From positions 146,147,371 through 146,211,370 of the forward strand of contig CM024757.1 in the NCBI GenBank assembly GCA_014218235.1: DNA of 64,000 bases, written 5' to 3'. Below, piece after piece: positions 11,631 to 24,039 of the stretch. The first letter of the stretch is position 1, and the number at the start of each line of letters is the position of its first letter. The stretch comes from Colocasia esculenta. Lineage: Eukaryota > Streptophyta > Magnoliopsida > Alismatales > Araceae. The position numbers and the translations under genes were made by a program. The notes under the pieces are model-generated. The model worked only from the letters and a program-made list of their open reading frames with translations. It had not been told where the DNA came from and made no database searches.

Positions 11631-12939
11631 TATGATGGACCACGTCGTTCAAACCCGTTAACCTAATAACGAGCTTGATCAGACTCTGCCTCCCGTAAAC
11701 AAGCCGAAGCCTCGCTAGGGATATCAACACACGTGTCTGTGAAAATATAAAAGAACACACTAAATATATATAATATTGAACATCTCACACATATTTACAA
11801 AGAATTTACATAGCCAAATTTCAACAAAAGTCAAACTCAAGTACAGAAGCCTGGGGCATACCCCTGGGCACAACAGAAAGTAAATTACACTGCTGGAGGC
11901 ATGGACACAACACCTCTGCGATGCGGCTCCGGACTAGAAGACGGGTGCGAAACCTCCTGCTTTGCCTCACCTGAAAATAATAAGGGGTGAGCCTCACGAG
12001 TCACTGGCTCAGTAGGGAAATTCCCTCAAAAGCCGCAAACCACAAAACACAAGAGGAACATGAGTAAAGCATAATTATATAAATAATAGCAACACTACCT
12101 GAGCATGAAACTATAACCATAATTCATAAATAAAATTAAACTAATAACATGATTCCAACTTTTATAAATGAACAGAAAACCACACTCAGAGGTACAAACT
12201 AAAGAAGGGTAACACCAAACACGAGTCACAAAGACTGGTTCGCGACACCAGCTACAGACCTGGACAAGCAACACAGGACTACCTCAGCCTTGCAGCCAAG
12301 GACGAAAGGTCCAGCTGCCGCTCCACCACAACAAAATCAACAAGCTGTGGAGACCAAACCACACCACAACTACAGCTCGTACGACTGCAGCTCCGTGCCT
12401 GTCACCTTTAAGGACTCCGGCCCGAGGTCCCTAAAGTGAGGCACTGGAAAAAAAGACTAGCTGGGAACCAGTACATCTACCGGTGTCTGTCCCCCAACCA
12501 AGAGCGCGCTACAAGCGACTACGAACAACCACAACACACAAGCTATTGTCCCATTGTCATCTTTCCCTCAACCGGATGTACAACTCGAACTAAGGAGTGA
12601 GGGTGTCCAGGAAGATGACACAGACCCTAACGGTACACAAGTACCGGGACAAAACCTCGAGCACTACGTGCTTGGCTAACAGAGAACCTGGGGTACCCAA
12701 CTCGAGAGGTAACCACGGCGGCGTCGTATACCCGACTTGCCTCGCATGCAAAACCATGCAAACTCAGTATTTCCACATACCACAAGTGCCAATGCACTAC
12801 TTACTAACCATTGCACGCAAACCAATAGTCACACGGACTTATATATGAAAGCAACTCATAACATCATGTAGACAAGCCAGGGTTCGGGTTGCAGTCTTTT
12901 AAATCGTGACGGACACAGAGGTCGCTATTTGAAGATTGA

Positions 12940-12965
12940 ATCGTGACGGGGTTAACCGTCACGAT
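12940..12965. repeat. Inverted repeat, 10-bp arms
   Basis: ATCGTGACGG and its exact complement CCGTCACGAT are separated by GGTTAA, within the outer GC-rich LTR. Related TCGTGAC/GTCACGA strings lie nearby (12,903-12,912 and 16,182-16,195). Confidence 0.9.
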
Positions 12966-14587
12966 ACAGACTGAAACACGACGTCTGGATTTGTCGCATT
13001 TCAGCTGCAGATGTAACGACCTGACCTCCCGAACCCCTGCCAGGGACCCCGAAGTTCGCATCGCCACCCACGGATCCGAAGACCCGGAAGGGTTAGAAGA
13101 AATAGTCTAGTGAGATATGTACTGAATTTAAATAACTATAGCAATATAACAACTGTACAACGTGTCCCAAGTAAAAGCACATGTACAAGAAGAAAGGTGC
13201 AGTCCTTAAGGGGCATACCTCGAAAACTTGCAAAGCACAACTCTCAACTCACTCAGGTACAAGAGCTCACAACACTCGCTCTCACTGTTGCTGACAACAC
13301 ACGGCGCCACAGCCGCCTCCGCAACCCGTCTGACATCGAGCTCCCGCGACGACGAGCCCCTAGCTGAAGGAAGTAGGGGGGTGAGCCTCATGAACAAGGC
13401 CCAGTAGGGATTACCAGTCCCTCACCGGCCAGAGCAGCAGGAACTCCGAAAACAGGAAACTACCCTAGAAAGCCGTAAAGTGAGGAACACTTACAGCAGG
13501 GTACTACTAAGCAGAGAAACAGAACATTGCAATGCCATGACCACCAACCAAGGTTGTGACACACACATGACTCCCGCAGAAGCCAACGGAGTCGGGCACA
13601 AAGCGGAAGCAACCCTCGGCACACCCTCCGAGACCACGCAACAATCAAGTGAGAACGACGTCTCACCTCAAGCACGGCCACCTCAGACCTCTACAAGGTT
13701 GAGGGACCACAAGCAGAACCACCCCGGACTCCGGACACACCGCGAGGTCGGGAAGCCACAAACGCCGGTGCCACCACGGACTGGCACCCAAGAATGGGAC
13801 TACGGAACCGAGAGGACACCGAAGCGGAAACCACCAGAAGCATGGGTCTGCACAAGGCCAGACCAACGACGCCCATGGAAACTAGGCACAACCAGGCTAT
13901 AACCGTCGTGCAAGCTCGGGCAACGAGTCATACTTGGAAACGTCGTGAGGAAACACCGTCACAACAACAACAACCAAGCCACCGCTGCTAGTAGCCAAAA
14001 GGGGGACACGTCGTCCACGCCCTCTGCTCACCATCCTAGCTCCTGTCTCCCCTCCGCGGAAGAGCAAGATAGAGCCGCCATGGAAACACACAAACCCACG
14101 CAACACCACAGCCTGGCCAAGCTGCGGCCCCACGCCTATCACCACTATGTGGCTCCGGAACCAACACAGAGAGAGGCAGTGAGACAAAGGACTATTTGGG
14201 CGGCGCCGGGAAGAAAACACCTTGACAACCTCGGCGTTCCACCCCAGACAAGAGAGCTCTACAAACGACTCAGCACCGCTGTCCAAACCTCGTTTTCCTC
14301 TCAGCTCCAAAGTCTGCCAAGTCGGCTGCCAACTGGGGCACGCTCGTAGCCCAGAGCACTCCCTCAACAGGCTCCCGAGGATGGGGGTCCCAGGCAATGA
14401 AGACAACCTCTGAACGGGACAAGCCCTCAAGTGCCAAGCACCGGGTGAACAGGCGGGGCAAGCACAACAAGAACCACACCGAACCGCTGGTTTGTAACCC
14501 ACAACAAGCCAAGCAAGCAAGAGGCACGAACGGACGAGCCAGAACCTCGAAACACCACTAGTCGGTATGGAAAACCCGTCGCTCTGC

Positions 14588-14622
14588 TAATAATCGATTG
14601 ACCGCCGGTCAATTGATTATTA
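14588..14622. repeat. 35-bp near-perfect palindrome
   Basis: Left arm TAATAATCGATTGACCG (14,588-14,604), centre C, right arm CGGTCAATTGATTATTA (14,606-14,622). The only mismatch is a C/T in the CpG of ATCGAT. It is an AT-flanked island inside the GC-rich inner LTR. Confidence 0.95.
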
Positions 14623-14814
14623 GGCAGACACGACCCTCCTGGCACCGCTGCCAGGACACGACCACGAAGCTATCACCTTCGGTAACTGAACGTAGGGAGG
14701 TAACCTGCCGCGTTCCCCACCAGAAGGTCCTAAGGGCAAGCCTGCCCTGGGGCACACGCCGACACCCCAACCGAAACTATGGATACACCCGAGGCACACA
14801 GGTACTATCGCGTC

Positions 14815-15035
14815 TCCCTAGGCCATCGCGATACCATCGCGATGGGGAAGGGAACCGCGACAGCAACCCTGTCGCGATGGGGCAAAGCGTCGCGACAGCA
14901 ACCCTGTCGCGACAGGAAAATGCGTCACGACAGCGATCCTTATCATGACCGGCAAACGCGTCGCGATAAGGTCACGCCCAACCGGGCAGACGCCTCTTCT
15001 GGTGTCGCGATGCACGCCGCAGTCGCGACACTAGC
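14815..15035. repeat. TCGCGA hairpin array in inner GC-rich LTR
   Basis: Repeated units such as GTCGCGACAGCAACCCTGTCGC (first 20: GTCGCGACAGCAACCCTGTC), with TCGCGAT/ATCGCGA pairs that can fold into hairpins, occur about eight times. More scattered copies lie at 15,430-15,720. Comparable in position and kind to the ATCGAT array of the Copia LTR. Confidence 0.8.
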
Positions 15036-16501
15036 AGAGAGGCAGACCCACGGGATGCTCCATCCCGGGGCCGTCCACAAGCCATACACATCACCACACG
15101 GGGGAGAGGAGCAAGGAGAAGTAGTAAATTCTAACTACAAACCTTGAGGGGCTCCCCATCCACCTGGATCGAGAAGAGTTCAAGCAATCCCTATCTTAAA
15201 CAAAGAATGAACCCCAATAGATCCCTTCACGTCGGATTGGCCACCTCCTCCTCGCTCCACGCAAGCTCTACGACGTCGGGACACTATGCATGACCCTCCT
15301 CCTTGCCTGAAACACACAAAAGGGAGAGGGGGAGGCGGAGCACCGTCGAAGGGGGAGAAGAGAGGGGAAAGAGGGGGAAAGGGTCGCCGGCCAAAGACTT
15401 ATGCCTTCGGCACCCAAGATGCGACGGGGCAACACGTCGCGTTAAAGACCTTAACGCGACGGGTCAACGCACTGCGACAAGAACGCGTCCCCCAGGGATG
15501 CCGCGACAATGCGACAGGTCGTACTGACACACCTGCCACCATGACAGGCATCAGACGACCGAAACGACAGGACACTATCACGACCCGTTGACCGGTCGCG
15601 ACAACGAGACGCGACGGGAAAGCCGGGCGCGACAAGAACGTGACACACACGCTCGTCGCGACAAGGATGACTGTCGCATCTCACACCCACGACGCGACAC
15701 TAGTGCGTCGCCCAACCCGGATGCGTTAAGGCCAGTCACCTAAGACACCAGACGGAAAGCCGCGAAGCCGGGTCTTACAGCAGAAACCGTACCCCAAACC
15801 CATTCCGAAAATCGTCAAACCACCCTGCACAACCATTTTTCATGATGTTTTGCATAAAAATAAAGTCCTACACATGCGTCTTACTTCCTTTAACCCATTT
15901 TATCCATTTAAATCCTTAAACATGGTCCTTTATAATAAAAAATGAGAAGAATTCCTCTACCACATGAAGAACACGAAGAACGTGTAAAACGGCACTGCCC
16001 TAGCGTTTGTTTCTTGCGCTCCACACAACGTCCTCGCATCGGGAACTCGCCAAACCACACGTCGGAACCTCCAAACGCCAAGGAAAACTCCACACAAACC
16101 TCCCCCATGGCTAAGCAGTGTTTCTTGCACTGCTCGGCCTGGGTCTGCCAAGCCAAAACTTACAATCAAAATCACGACAGGTCGCGACGTCGTGATTTAA
16201 TCGCGACAGGTATATTCGTCGTAATTAAAGGCGATGTCCTTGCATGCGACACACGACGCACATGCATACGCGCACCCAAGGAAGCGGCGTTCAAAACGCG
16301 AAGACCAGGGCGATCGCAATTCTCAAACTCGCGACGCCTGTGTTGGTCGCGTTGATGAAAGTCGCTGCAGAGGTTGGTTTGGCCTTGATTCCAAGCCCCC
16401 AACCCACACAACATGTACAAACCATACAAATACTCAATATTGGGCCACACACTGGCCATAAAATCCACTAAACTATGATCCGAAAAAGTCACGACATTAC
16501 A

Positions 16502-16700
16502 CCTTTAGACATCGATTGCCCTTGGACATTTATTTTCTTTAGACATCGATTACCTTTAGGCATCGATTGCTCTTAGACATCGATTGTCTTTAGACATTGA
16601 TTGCCTTTAGACATCGATTGCTATTTAGACATCGATTGTTCTTGAACATCAATTACTCTTGGACATCAATTGCTGTTAGACATCGACTGTATTTTAAACA
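16502..16700. repeat. ATCGATT array in LTR, right part
   Basis: Continuation of the array broken at 11,630, with about 11 more units of ACATCGATTGCCTTTAG type. It begins with the duplicated CCTTT that marks the insertion site. Confidence 0.9.
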
Positions 16701-17211
16701 TCAGTTGGCGTCATATTATCTATTGCTATTTTAGATATATTATTTTCAAATACCTTGATAATTATCTATGCAATAACCTTATTGATTGTGGTTGTAATTC
16801 AACTATAATCACAGCCCTTATGATTAATCTTTCTTATGAACATATCTTGGCACACAGTATTTTCAAACTATTTTTAAAGATGTGCATTTCAAATTTCTCG
16901 CTATCTGTTATATATCCTTCTTTCAAAAAGCTTTCAAGGATTCTTATGTATGGTCTATCAATGGATACAGTTCCCATGCACATCATCTTTTACAATTTAC
17001 AATTTTTATGACATGTTGTCTATAGCATTAAATGGTGATAGAATGAGCTTATCCTCTTTGGTATATTTTCTTACAGCATGACTTATAACGTTGACTGACA
17101 GTGAGAATACCCATACGACCTATCTGTATTCCAACATTTATTGTTTGCAAGTTTCTAATAGTCATACGTGACTACAACGTTGGACATGCTGTATAGAAGA
17201 TATCCATATCA

Positions 17212-17233
17212 TCTCTCTCTCTCTCTCTCTCTC
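17212..17233. repeat. (TC)n microsatellite
   Basis: An uninterrupted TC run of 11 units within the family A LTR. Confidence 0.95.
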
Positions 17234-17676
17234 AGCATTTAATGCCTGCAAGTTTCTGATAGTCACATGTTTCTACAACGTAAGACCTGCTGCAACTGCA
17301 TGGAAACGAGTATCAAGAAATGAGAAACATCGGATATCTCAACGATTACATCTGAAGAAAGCATGAATGCTTATAAAAAGACGATGACTATGAAGAACAA
17401 CTAGACTTGAACAAGCAACATATGCGGATATACACAAACCTTCATAACTATTAGAAGAACAGTGCGCCCTCACTCCAAGTCCATCTGCTCTGAGCTCTTC
17501 TGAAGTTTCACTTCGATTTTTCTTTTGAGAGCTTGTTGTTTCTGAGAGAGTAGCATTATAGCTCCATTATTTTCTCTCTTAGTTTGTGCCTCAGATCAAG
17601 CAAGACTTTATTGTGTAATCTTGATCTAGGGGCCATCCCTTCAACTCTCTTTCAGAGTGTTCCTCTTTCTGTGTGA

Positions 17677-17890
17677 ATAGAAAACCTGCTGTGGGTATGT
17701 GTTTTATTCCCCTTGTTGAAGGGAAGACCTGTTGCTACAGGTTGTTGTATTGCCTCTTTCTGTGTGAAGAGAAGACCTGTTGTGGAGGTGTTTTGTTCCC
17801 TTGTTGAAGGGAAGACTTGTTGCTATAGGTGGTTTGTGCTGCCTCTTCGGGTTTGAAGAGAAGACCAGTGGGTGCTGGATGTGTAAGTGT
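17677..17890. repeat. Minisatellite, five ~45-bp units, in LTR U5-like part
   Basis: Five units built around GAAGACCTGTTG at about 17,680, 17,723, 17,771, 17,811 and 17,860 (spacings 43, 48, 40 and 49). The same module, in reverse complement, occurs as 47-bp units in the minus-strand LTR at 58,149-58,290. Confidence 0.85.
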
Positions 17891-18132
17891 CTATAAGGGG
17901 GACTGTACCCTTGGTTAGTGGAATCCTAAGTAGTTTCTTGGGAACTAGACGTAGGACTCCTGGTGATAGGAGATCCAAACCAGGATAAACTCTTATGCAT
18001 TGTTTGTGTGATTGTTTTTATCTTATTCCGCTGCTCACTAACTCTAACACTTGCGTTTAGTATTTCTATTTGAAGTTATTTTTAACAGGAAGCTTTCAAG
18101 ATATATTTTAACAATCCACTCACCCCTCCTCT

Positions 18133-18147
18133 GGGCTTGCAACTTGG
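18133..18147. repeat. LINE target-site duplication, left copy
   Basis: GGGCTTGCAACTTGG, 15 bp, repeated exactly at 24,188-24,202 on the other side of the LINE. Confidence 0.95.
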
Positions 18148-18367
18148 TTTTTTTTTTTTTTTAAGGCAAATACCTAGAAGAGGCAGAGGGAGAGTGCTCA
18201 CTCCCTCAGGGAGGGGATGAGGTTACCACTCCACCACCACACTACTCTCAGGGAAATTTTATTAAAAGCAATGAAGCAAAGATACATTATGGCCTGATAG
18301 AGGGGAACCCTGCCTTATCCAAACGGCAGGCACCCTTTACAGTAAGGGGGAGATCGGCCCAGGATAA

Positions 18368-21300
18368 CTAGAAATTACAATCAGACTGAGAGGAACAACC
18401 AAAGTTAGCGAGAGAGTCCGCAACTTGATTGGCCTCCCTAAAAACATGACAAATGGAAACATGGAGAGTCTGACACTTAGTTAGAATGTCATTTACAGGG
18501 AGAGCAATCCTCCATGGACAGTGAAACCGACCCTTAATAACTTGAACAAGAACGAACGAGTCAGACTCAATCAAGATGTTGTTGACGGCATGAGAGCAAC
18601 ACAGAGAGAGCCCATCCCTGAGAGCAAGAGCTTCCGTCTCAAGGCTGGACCGAATGTGAGGATATCGGTTAGCAAAGCAGAAGATAACATCCCCACGATC
18701 ATTCCGAAGAATACCACCACCAGCTGCAATACCCATAGATCTCTTGAATGCACCATCGACATTGAGCTTGAATCTCCCCGTTGGTGGTAGTAACCACCTG
18801 ACGATTCTAGGAATCCGATTAGAAGACTGCTGAACATGAATACCCCACTGAGAAAGGAATGTAATCTGAACAGGAGCAATGTCTTTCAACACAAGCAAAG
18901 AGGCGGCGATAGCATCCTGCACATTCATCCGAACTTTGAAGAGGACATGAGAACTGGTTATAGCGACAGAGTCAAACCTTGAGCGATTCCTACTACACCA
19001 CAGCTCCCATAGAACAGAGAGGAATATGAAGCGAACAAGCTTTCCAAAAGAGGAGCAAGCAGGTTGATCAGAAAGAAAGCAGATAACACCATGCGTTGGA
19101 TTCAGAACAATCGAGTTGTGGAACTGGAGAATGTCAAAGAGAGACCCCCAAACCGCCTTAGCCACATCACTATTGAAGAATAAGTGAGTACCAGATTCAA
19201 CAGTAGGAGAAGAGCAGTAAGAGCACATTGAGCACAGAGGAATACCACATCCCGCCAGAACATCATCAGTAGGAACACAGCCCTTTGCCAGACGCCAAGC
19301 AAGAATGGACCACTTCAGAGGGACAGCCGGGCTCCACAACTTATCCCATCCAGCACTGATGACAACTTGTGAGGTTTTCCGCACGGAGGAAGAGGTAAAG
19401 ATACCATCTGGATTGGGACACCAAATCCAAGTGTCAGTAGCCCCTAACATCACTATACAGTTATTGAGAACCAAAGCCGGGCAGAACTGACGAGCTAACA
19501 TCAAATGATGACCTCCAGGCTCATGAACAACTTGCTTGATTGAGAAAGATTTCCCTTGGAGGTTCCGCCAAATATTATCTGGAATGAAATTATAAAGAGG
19601 AACAGACCCGGTCCAGACATCATACCAAAAACTAGCACTAGAATCCATATTAGCAATGAAAACCCGATGATTAGAAGCAACAAGATATGAAGCATGTCTC
19701 CATAGGCGTCTGTCAGCAGCAGGCATCAATTCATAAGAGGCTTCAGAATAATGACTATTATGAAGATATCTAGCTTTGAAAAAATTACCCCATAAGGAAA
19801 CTCGAGAAATCGCCTTCCATAACATTTTTGTCCTGAGAGCAATCTGCATGTCCTGAATATTTAAAATTCCAAGGCCCCCACACTCTTTCGGCTGAGCAAT
19901 ATTGTTCCAAGAAACCCAATGCTTCTTTGGAGAGCCTTCATAAGATCCCCAGAAGAAGTTAGCAAGCAACTTGTGAAAAGATCTAATAATCGTCTTAGGG
20001 ATAGACAGAGAAGACATGGTGTATATAGGGATCGCTGAAAGCACATGTCTGAGAAGAACAAGCCTGCCACCAGAAGACAAGAATTTGACTTCCACCCTTG
20101 AAGCTTTTGAGCCGTTTTTGATAAAATATGAGAAAAGTACAGAGGTCTCCGTCTACCAGAGTAAATAGATACACCAAGGTACTTGAAAGGCAGAGTGCCC
20201 CGAGCGAAACCAGTGATATGGGCAATGGAGCGGCTGAGAGACAACGAAGCCTTTGCATGAAGAATAAAAGAACTTTTAGCCACATTAATTAGCTGACCCG
20301 AGGAAGCCTCATAATCCCTAAGAAAAGCCATACGACACTTCATATGCCTCGCCGTTCCATTGGAAAAAATTAAGGTATCATCCGCAAATAATAGATGAGA
20401 GACAAGGGGGCAGCGCCTCATGGTTTGATAAGCTCCACCATAACTCCCACGAAGCAAGGATAAGACACCCCTACTGAGCACTTCTTGAGCGAGGATAAAA
20501 AGAGTCGGGGCAAGAGGATCCCCTTGGCGAATACCTTTGGAAGACTTAAAATAACCATGAATTTCACCATTGAGCAGAATAGAAAACCAGCAGTTTGAGA
20601 GAAGGGGTTCAATAAGAGAAATAAACCTGAAAGAGAAACCGAACTTATGCAGAACAACATAGAGAAAGTCCCATTCAAGACGGTCATAGGCCTTAGCCAT
20701 ATCTAGCTTAAGAATAACATTACCACCTCTGCACTTCCTGCCCAGATGCTGTGCCATTTCCATAGCCAAAGAGACATTTTTAGATATGCTTCTACCCTTG
20801 ACAAAGGCACCATGCTCTTCAGAAATTAATAAAGGCAAAACCTGAGCAAGCCTGTCATTGATAATCCGAGATATGATTTTATAGAAAAAGTTACAAAGAC
20901 TGATAGGACGGAAGTCAGCACAGTTCTTAGGCATGTCAATCTTCGGAATCAAGGCAATTAAAGAGGAGGTGAATCCCTTAGGGAGGGGATGACCACAGAA
21001 AAAGGCTTGCACAGCACGATAGATATCAGATTCAATAAAACTCCAGCAAGAATGAAAGAAGTGCCCTGTAAACCCATCAGGCCCCGGGGCGCTGTCAGGG
21101 GACATGGACATGACAACCTTTTTAATTTCCTCTTTCGACGGCACGATGCATAGCATATCATTCTGATCGTTATCCAGAATGCATGGGAAAACATCAAGAA
21201 GATCTTGATTGATACTATGATTAGATGACGTGAAAGCTTTGGAGAAATGCGAGACAAATATACTAGCAATATCAGATTTGTTCACCACAGGCACCCCATC

Positions 21301-22440
21301 ATCATTGTTAATCTGATTAATCATCGATTTTCTTCTACGAGAGTTGGCATAAGCATGGTAGAACTTGGTATTTCCATCACCCTCTTTCAGCCATTGCAGC
21401 CTAGATTTTTGTCTCCAGAAAATTTCTTCTTGAGAATGAGTAAGGACAAGAGCTTGGCGAGCTGCCAAAAGTGAATCGCTATTCTCCTGAGAGGCATCTG
21501 CATCAAACCTAGCCTGGGCAATATGGAACTCATCTTCCGCAATCAACACATTATCTATAAGGTTTTTAAAGACATTCTTATTCCAATCCCGAAAAAAGGA
21601 TTTCATAAACTTAAGCTTCATTGCGAGATTGATCAAAGGGTATGATGACTGAGGCGCAGCCAGCCAGCTCTGCTGAGCGTCCACCATAAATCTTTCATGA
21701 GTAGTCCACATTTGTTGAAAGCAAAATCTAGAAGGCTGACGTTGCATAGATGGGGAAGTAGACACAATTAGCGGGCTGTGGTCACTGCAAGCACGAGACA
21801 AATGTTGGACCCGAATATCCGGGTAAGCAACAAGCCAGTCAGCATTTAAAAGCACTCTATCAAGCCTGGCCCAGATGCCATTCGACGCTTGCCCATTGTA
21901 CCAAGTAAATCGGCTGCCAGAGAAGCCAGCATCCTCCAGACCTGCAGCAGCTACACAAGCTTGGAAGTCAAGCATGGATCGCTGAAAAGCATTCCTACCA
22001 CCTCTTTTTTCCTCAGCATCAAGGATACTATTAAAGTCACCTCCAATAAGCCACGGAGAAACGCATGAAGCAGAAAAGTCGACTATATGGTCCCAAAGAG
22101 CTCGCCTCTCAGAAAGCAGACAATTAGCATGAACAATAGTAATAATGACATCCCGATGCAAGGAGGAGCAAAGGCGCACAGTGATGAACTGATCCGAAGA
22201 AGATACCAAGTGAGCAGAGATGTCATTCTTCCAAAAAAGCCAGATGCGCCCTTTATCAGTAGAGTTCACTAGAGAACAATCCATGCCCAGCTTCTGTCTA
22301 TAACTTTAAATTTTATCATGAACTAACTTGGGCTCAATAATAGCCAAAAACGTGAGACCATGCTGACGAATAAGAAATTTGAGACGATGGATAGAAGAGA
22401 CATTACCAATACCTCTAATGTTCCAGATCATAGCCTTCAT
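18368..22440 (-). pseudogene. LINE ORF2: endonuclease, reverse transcriptase, RNase H
   Basis: ORF2 nicks target DNA and primes reverse transcription there. The start is the ATG at 22,440 (MKAMIWNIRGIGN, the usual plant L1 opening), 6 nt after the ORF1 stop. Endonuclease: GGDFNSI, LDRVL and SDHSPL. RT: LKLDMAKAYDRLEWDFL, SKGIRQGDPLAPTLF and the catalytic LLFADDTLIF. Then a zf-RVT-like segment (WRLAKGCVPT..CSYC) and RNase H (KLNVDGAFK, ETEALALRDGL, ANQVADSLANF) ending at 18,368. Breaks: TAA at 22,306-22,308, codon 45, and a one-base frameshift near 20,090 after KLQGWK. All catalytic blocks are otherwise continuous, so the element died recently relative to its neighbours. Confidence 0.93.
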
Positions 22441-22446
22441 AGGGAA

Positions 22447-24039
22447 CTATTTTGAGGTTGTGTTAACAGAGGCACTCCTGCGCAGGGAAGACCTGGTCTT
22501 GACACCATCAGCCATCCTTTCTACCACATTATCCGCACCAACAAAATTAGCGTGAATAGCTGTAATATCTGGATTATCCATTGAAGAGCCTGAACCAGGA
22601 AGGGATATGACCCGATGCATTGGCTGGCACATGTCTTGATTAGCAATTGATTCCAGAGGTGGAACAAGATGGATATCAGAGCTAACATTATCCAAAGTAT
22701 TTTTCCCGACATTCCCCAGGACGGCTGGACTACTCTCCACAGGTAGGACATGCAGAGTGCTCAAGTTCTCAGGATCTGATATAAAGTTAGAATTAGACTC
22801 ATTAACATCATCAATACCCCGTCCAATGTCCAGGTTACCAACACAGATGTTCACCTTGCTAGAAGCACAACCATCATTTTGCAAACTACCACCTCCCAGA
22901 CGACCATCTGCACCCAGGGAGGGCGCAATAAGAGTCTCAAGCGGAGTACAAATGTCATCCTGGACAGATCTCATCACAATTTTATCGGGTGCCAACGGAA
23001 AAGAACTTGTAACATTATCGGAACCCACCATAGGAGCCTTTCCACGATTCTCCAGAGGACGAGGTGTCGGAATAGGACGCCAAGTTTGCTTTGCATGCAG
23101 TTCATTAGGGGCACGTTGTTCATCACCACGGGTACTTTTCTTACACTTTAAGTCAGTATGCCCTAACCTCTTACAGGACTTGCAGAAGACTGGGGGATTT
23201 GGATAGTAAAGAGGTTGCCAGATACCATTAGAACCGATGCCTATCCACACCCTCTCAGGGAGGTCTTTAGCGATATCCATTTGGATGCATATGCGCGCTG
23301 CATGAGTACGGGCTAACGTAGCCGTATCTCTGTCAACCTGCAGAACTTGACCAATGCTACCAGCAATAGATTTCAACATGGGTTCACTGTAGAAATTAGC
23401 TGGAAGACCTGGCATCTCCACCCACACTGGAACAATAGAGGAATCTTCATCCGGGGAGAAATCCATCGACCATTGAAAGAACCGAAATAGATAACCCTTG
23501 ACAAATAGCGTGTCCTTGAGAAGAACCTTTAGATAGTCCTCTTTGTCTTGGAATCGAAGTAGGAGATGGCGTCCATTGAGGGCACTAATAATGAATTCCT
23601 TAACAAAACCAAATCGCTGGGCAAGGTGCAATCGGATATCCTGGAAGGATGGCCTACCCACAGGAGTACGGGCGATGATAGCATGCTTGAGAGGGGTACA
23701 AGATAAACATACCTCTTCCAGGGAGAAGAAGGCCGCAGGTTCTCCAGAATCAGTGCAAGCCGGACTATGAACCTTGATGGGCAAAGGAGGAGGAAGTACG
23801 GACGCCATAAGAATCTGAGCAAAGGATCTTTGAAGCGGAGGCACAGCAACATGAGAAGGACTTGACGCCGCTGCATCTACATTGATGGGAGACATGCACG
23901 TAGCCGCGATATGCCCTGAAGCAGTTATGTTTGCATGGCGATCCGAAGAGCCGCTCGCATCCACCAAAGAGCGAACAGGAGGAGCTCCCCAGGCGGGCCG
24001 AGGAAGGGGGCAGGTCGGGGTCTCCCCCGGCGACCCCAT
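22447..24039 (-). CDS. LINE ORF1: nucleic-acid-binding protein (DUF4283 plus zinc knuckle)
   Basis: An open frame of 530 codons for the RNA-binding partner of ORF2 in the LINE particle. It has a Pro/Ala/Ser-rich N-terminus, a DUF4283-like RNA-binding region about residues 95-275 (HLLLRFQDKEDYLKVL, VPVWVEMPGLPANFYSE), a CCHC knuckle CKSCKRLGHTDLKC around residue 285, and a disordered polar C-terminus. The order and size are usual for plant L1 ORF1. The start is the ATG at 24,039. About 150 nt of GC-rich 5' UTR lie upstream. No break was seen. ORF2 starts 6 nt downstream, so translation of ORF2 probably depends on reinitiation. Confidence 0.9.
   Translation of the reverse strand: MGSPGETPTCPLPRPAWGAPPVRSLVDASGSSDRHANITASGHIAATCMSPINVDAAASSPSHVAVPPLQRSFAQILMASVLPPPLPIKVHSPACTDSGEPAAFFSLEEVCLSCTPLKHAIIARTPVGRPSFQDIRLHLAQRFGFVKEFIISALNGRHLLLRFQDKEDYLKVLLKDTLFVKGYLFRFFQWSMDFSPDEDSSIVPVWVEMPGLPANFYSEPMLKSIAGSIGQVLQVDRDTATLARTHAARICIQMDIAKDLPERVWIGIGSNGIWQPLYYPNPPVFCKSCKRLGHTDLKCKKSTRGDEQRAPNELHAKQTWRPIPTPRPLENRGKAPMVGSDNVTSSFPLAPDKIVMRSVQDDICTPLETLIAPSLGADGRLGGGSLQNDGCASSKVNICVGNLDIGRGIDDVNESNSNFISDPENLSTLHVLPVESSPAVLGNVGKNTLDNVSSDIHLVPPLESIANQDMCQPMHRVISLPGSGSSMDNPDITAIHANFVGADNVVERMADGVKTRSSLRRSASVNTTSK

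Larger units (their letters stand above)
13012..15779 (-). mobile_element. GC-rich Gypsy-like solo LTR (inner)
   Basis: Bounded by TGTAACGACC at 13,012 and GTCTTACA at 15,779, with GCAGA duplicated exactly at 13,007-13,011 and 15,780-15,784. The unit is 2,768 bp with TG..CA ends and no recognisable gag, pol or internal primer site, so it is a large solo LTR or a non-coding LTR-type element. It shares the motif GGGGTGAGCCTCA..CAGTAGGG with the outer LTR (about 11,980-12,015 and 13,378-13,410), each about 370-390 bp from the left end. The two are therefore related and probably lie in the same, minus, orientation. The long open frames in it are a by-product of GC content. Confidence 0.8.
11631..16501 (-). 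mobile_element. GC-rich Gypsy-like solo LTR (outer), nested
   Basis: The insertion interrupts the ATCGATT array. CCTTT occurs directly before it (11,626-11,630) and directly after it (16,502-16,506), a 5-bp target duplication. Read on the minus strand it begins TGTAATGTCGTGACTTTTTCGG, a typical plant Gypsy LTR start, and ends CGTGGTCCATCATA. Without the inner insertion it is about 2.1 kb with no gag, pol, PBS or internal region, hence a solo LTR. The final TA before the duplication departs from the usual TG..CA ending. It is much more GC-rich than the flanking Copia LTR. Confidence 0.7.

Noticed and set aside
13460..14645. Several long open frames on both strands in the GC-rich inner LTR
   Set aside because: Overlapping frames are open in both directions, Arg/Pro/Ser-rich and without motifs. 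They result from few AT-rich stop codons in GC-rich LTR sequence.
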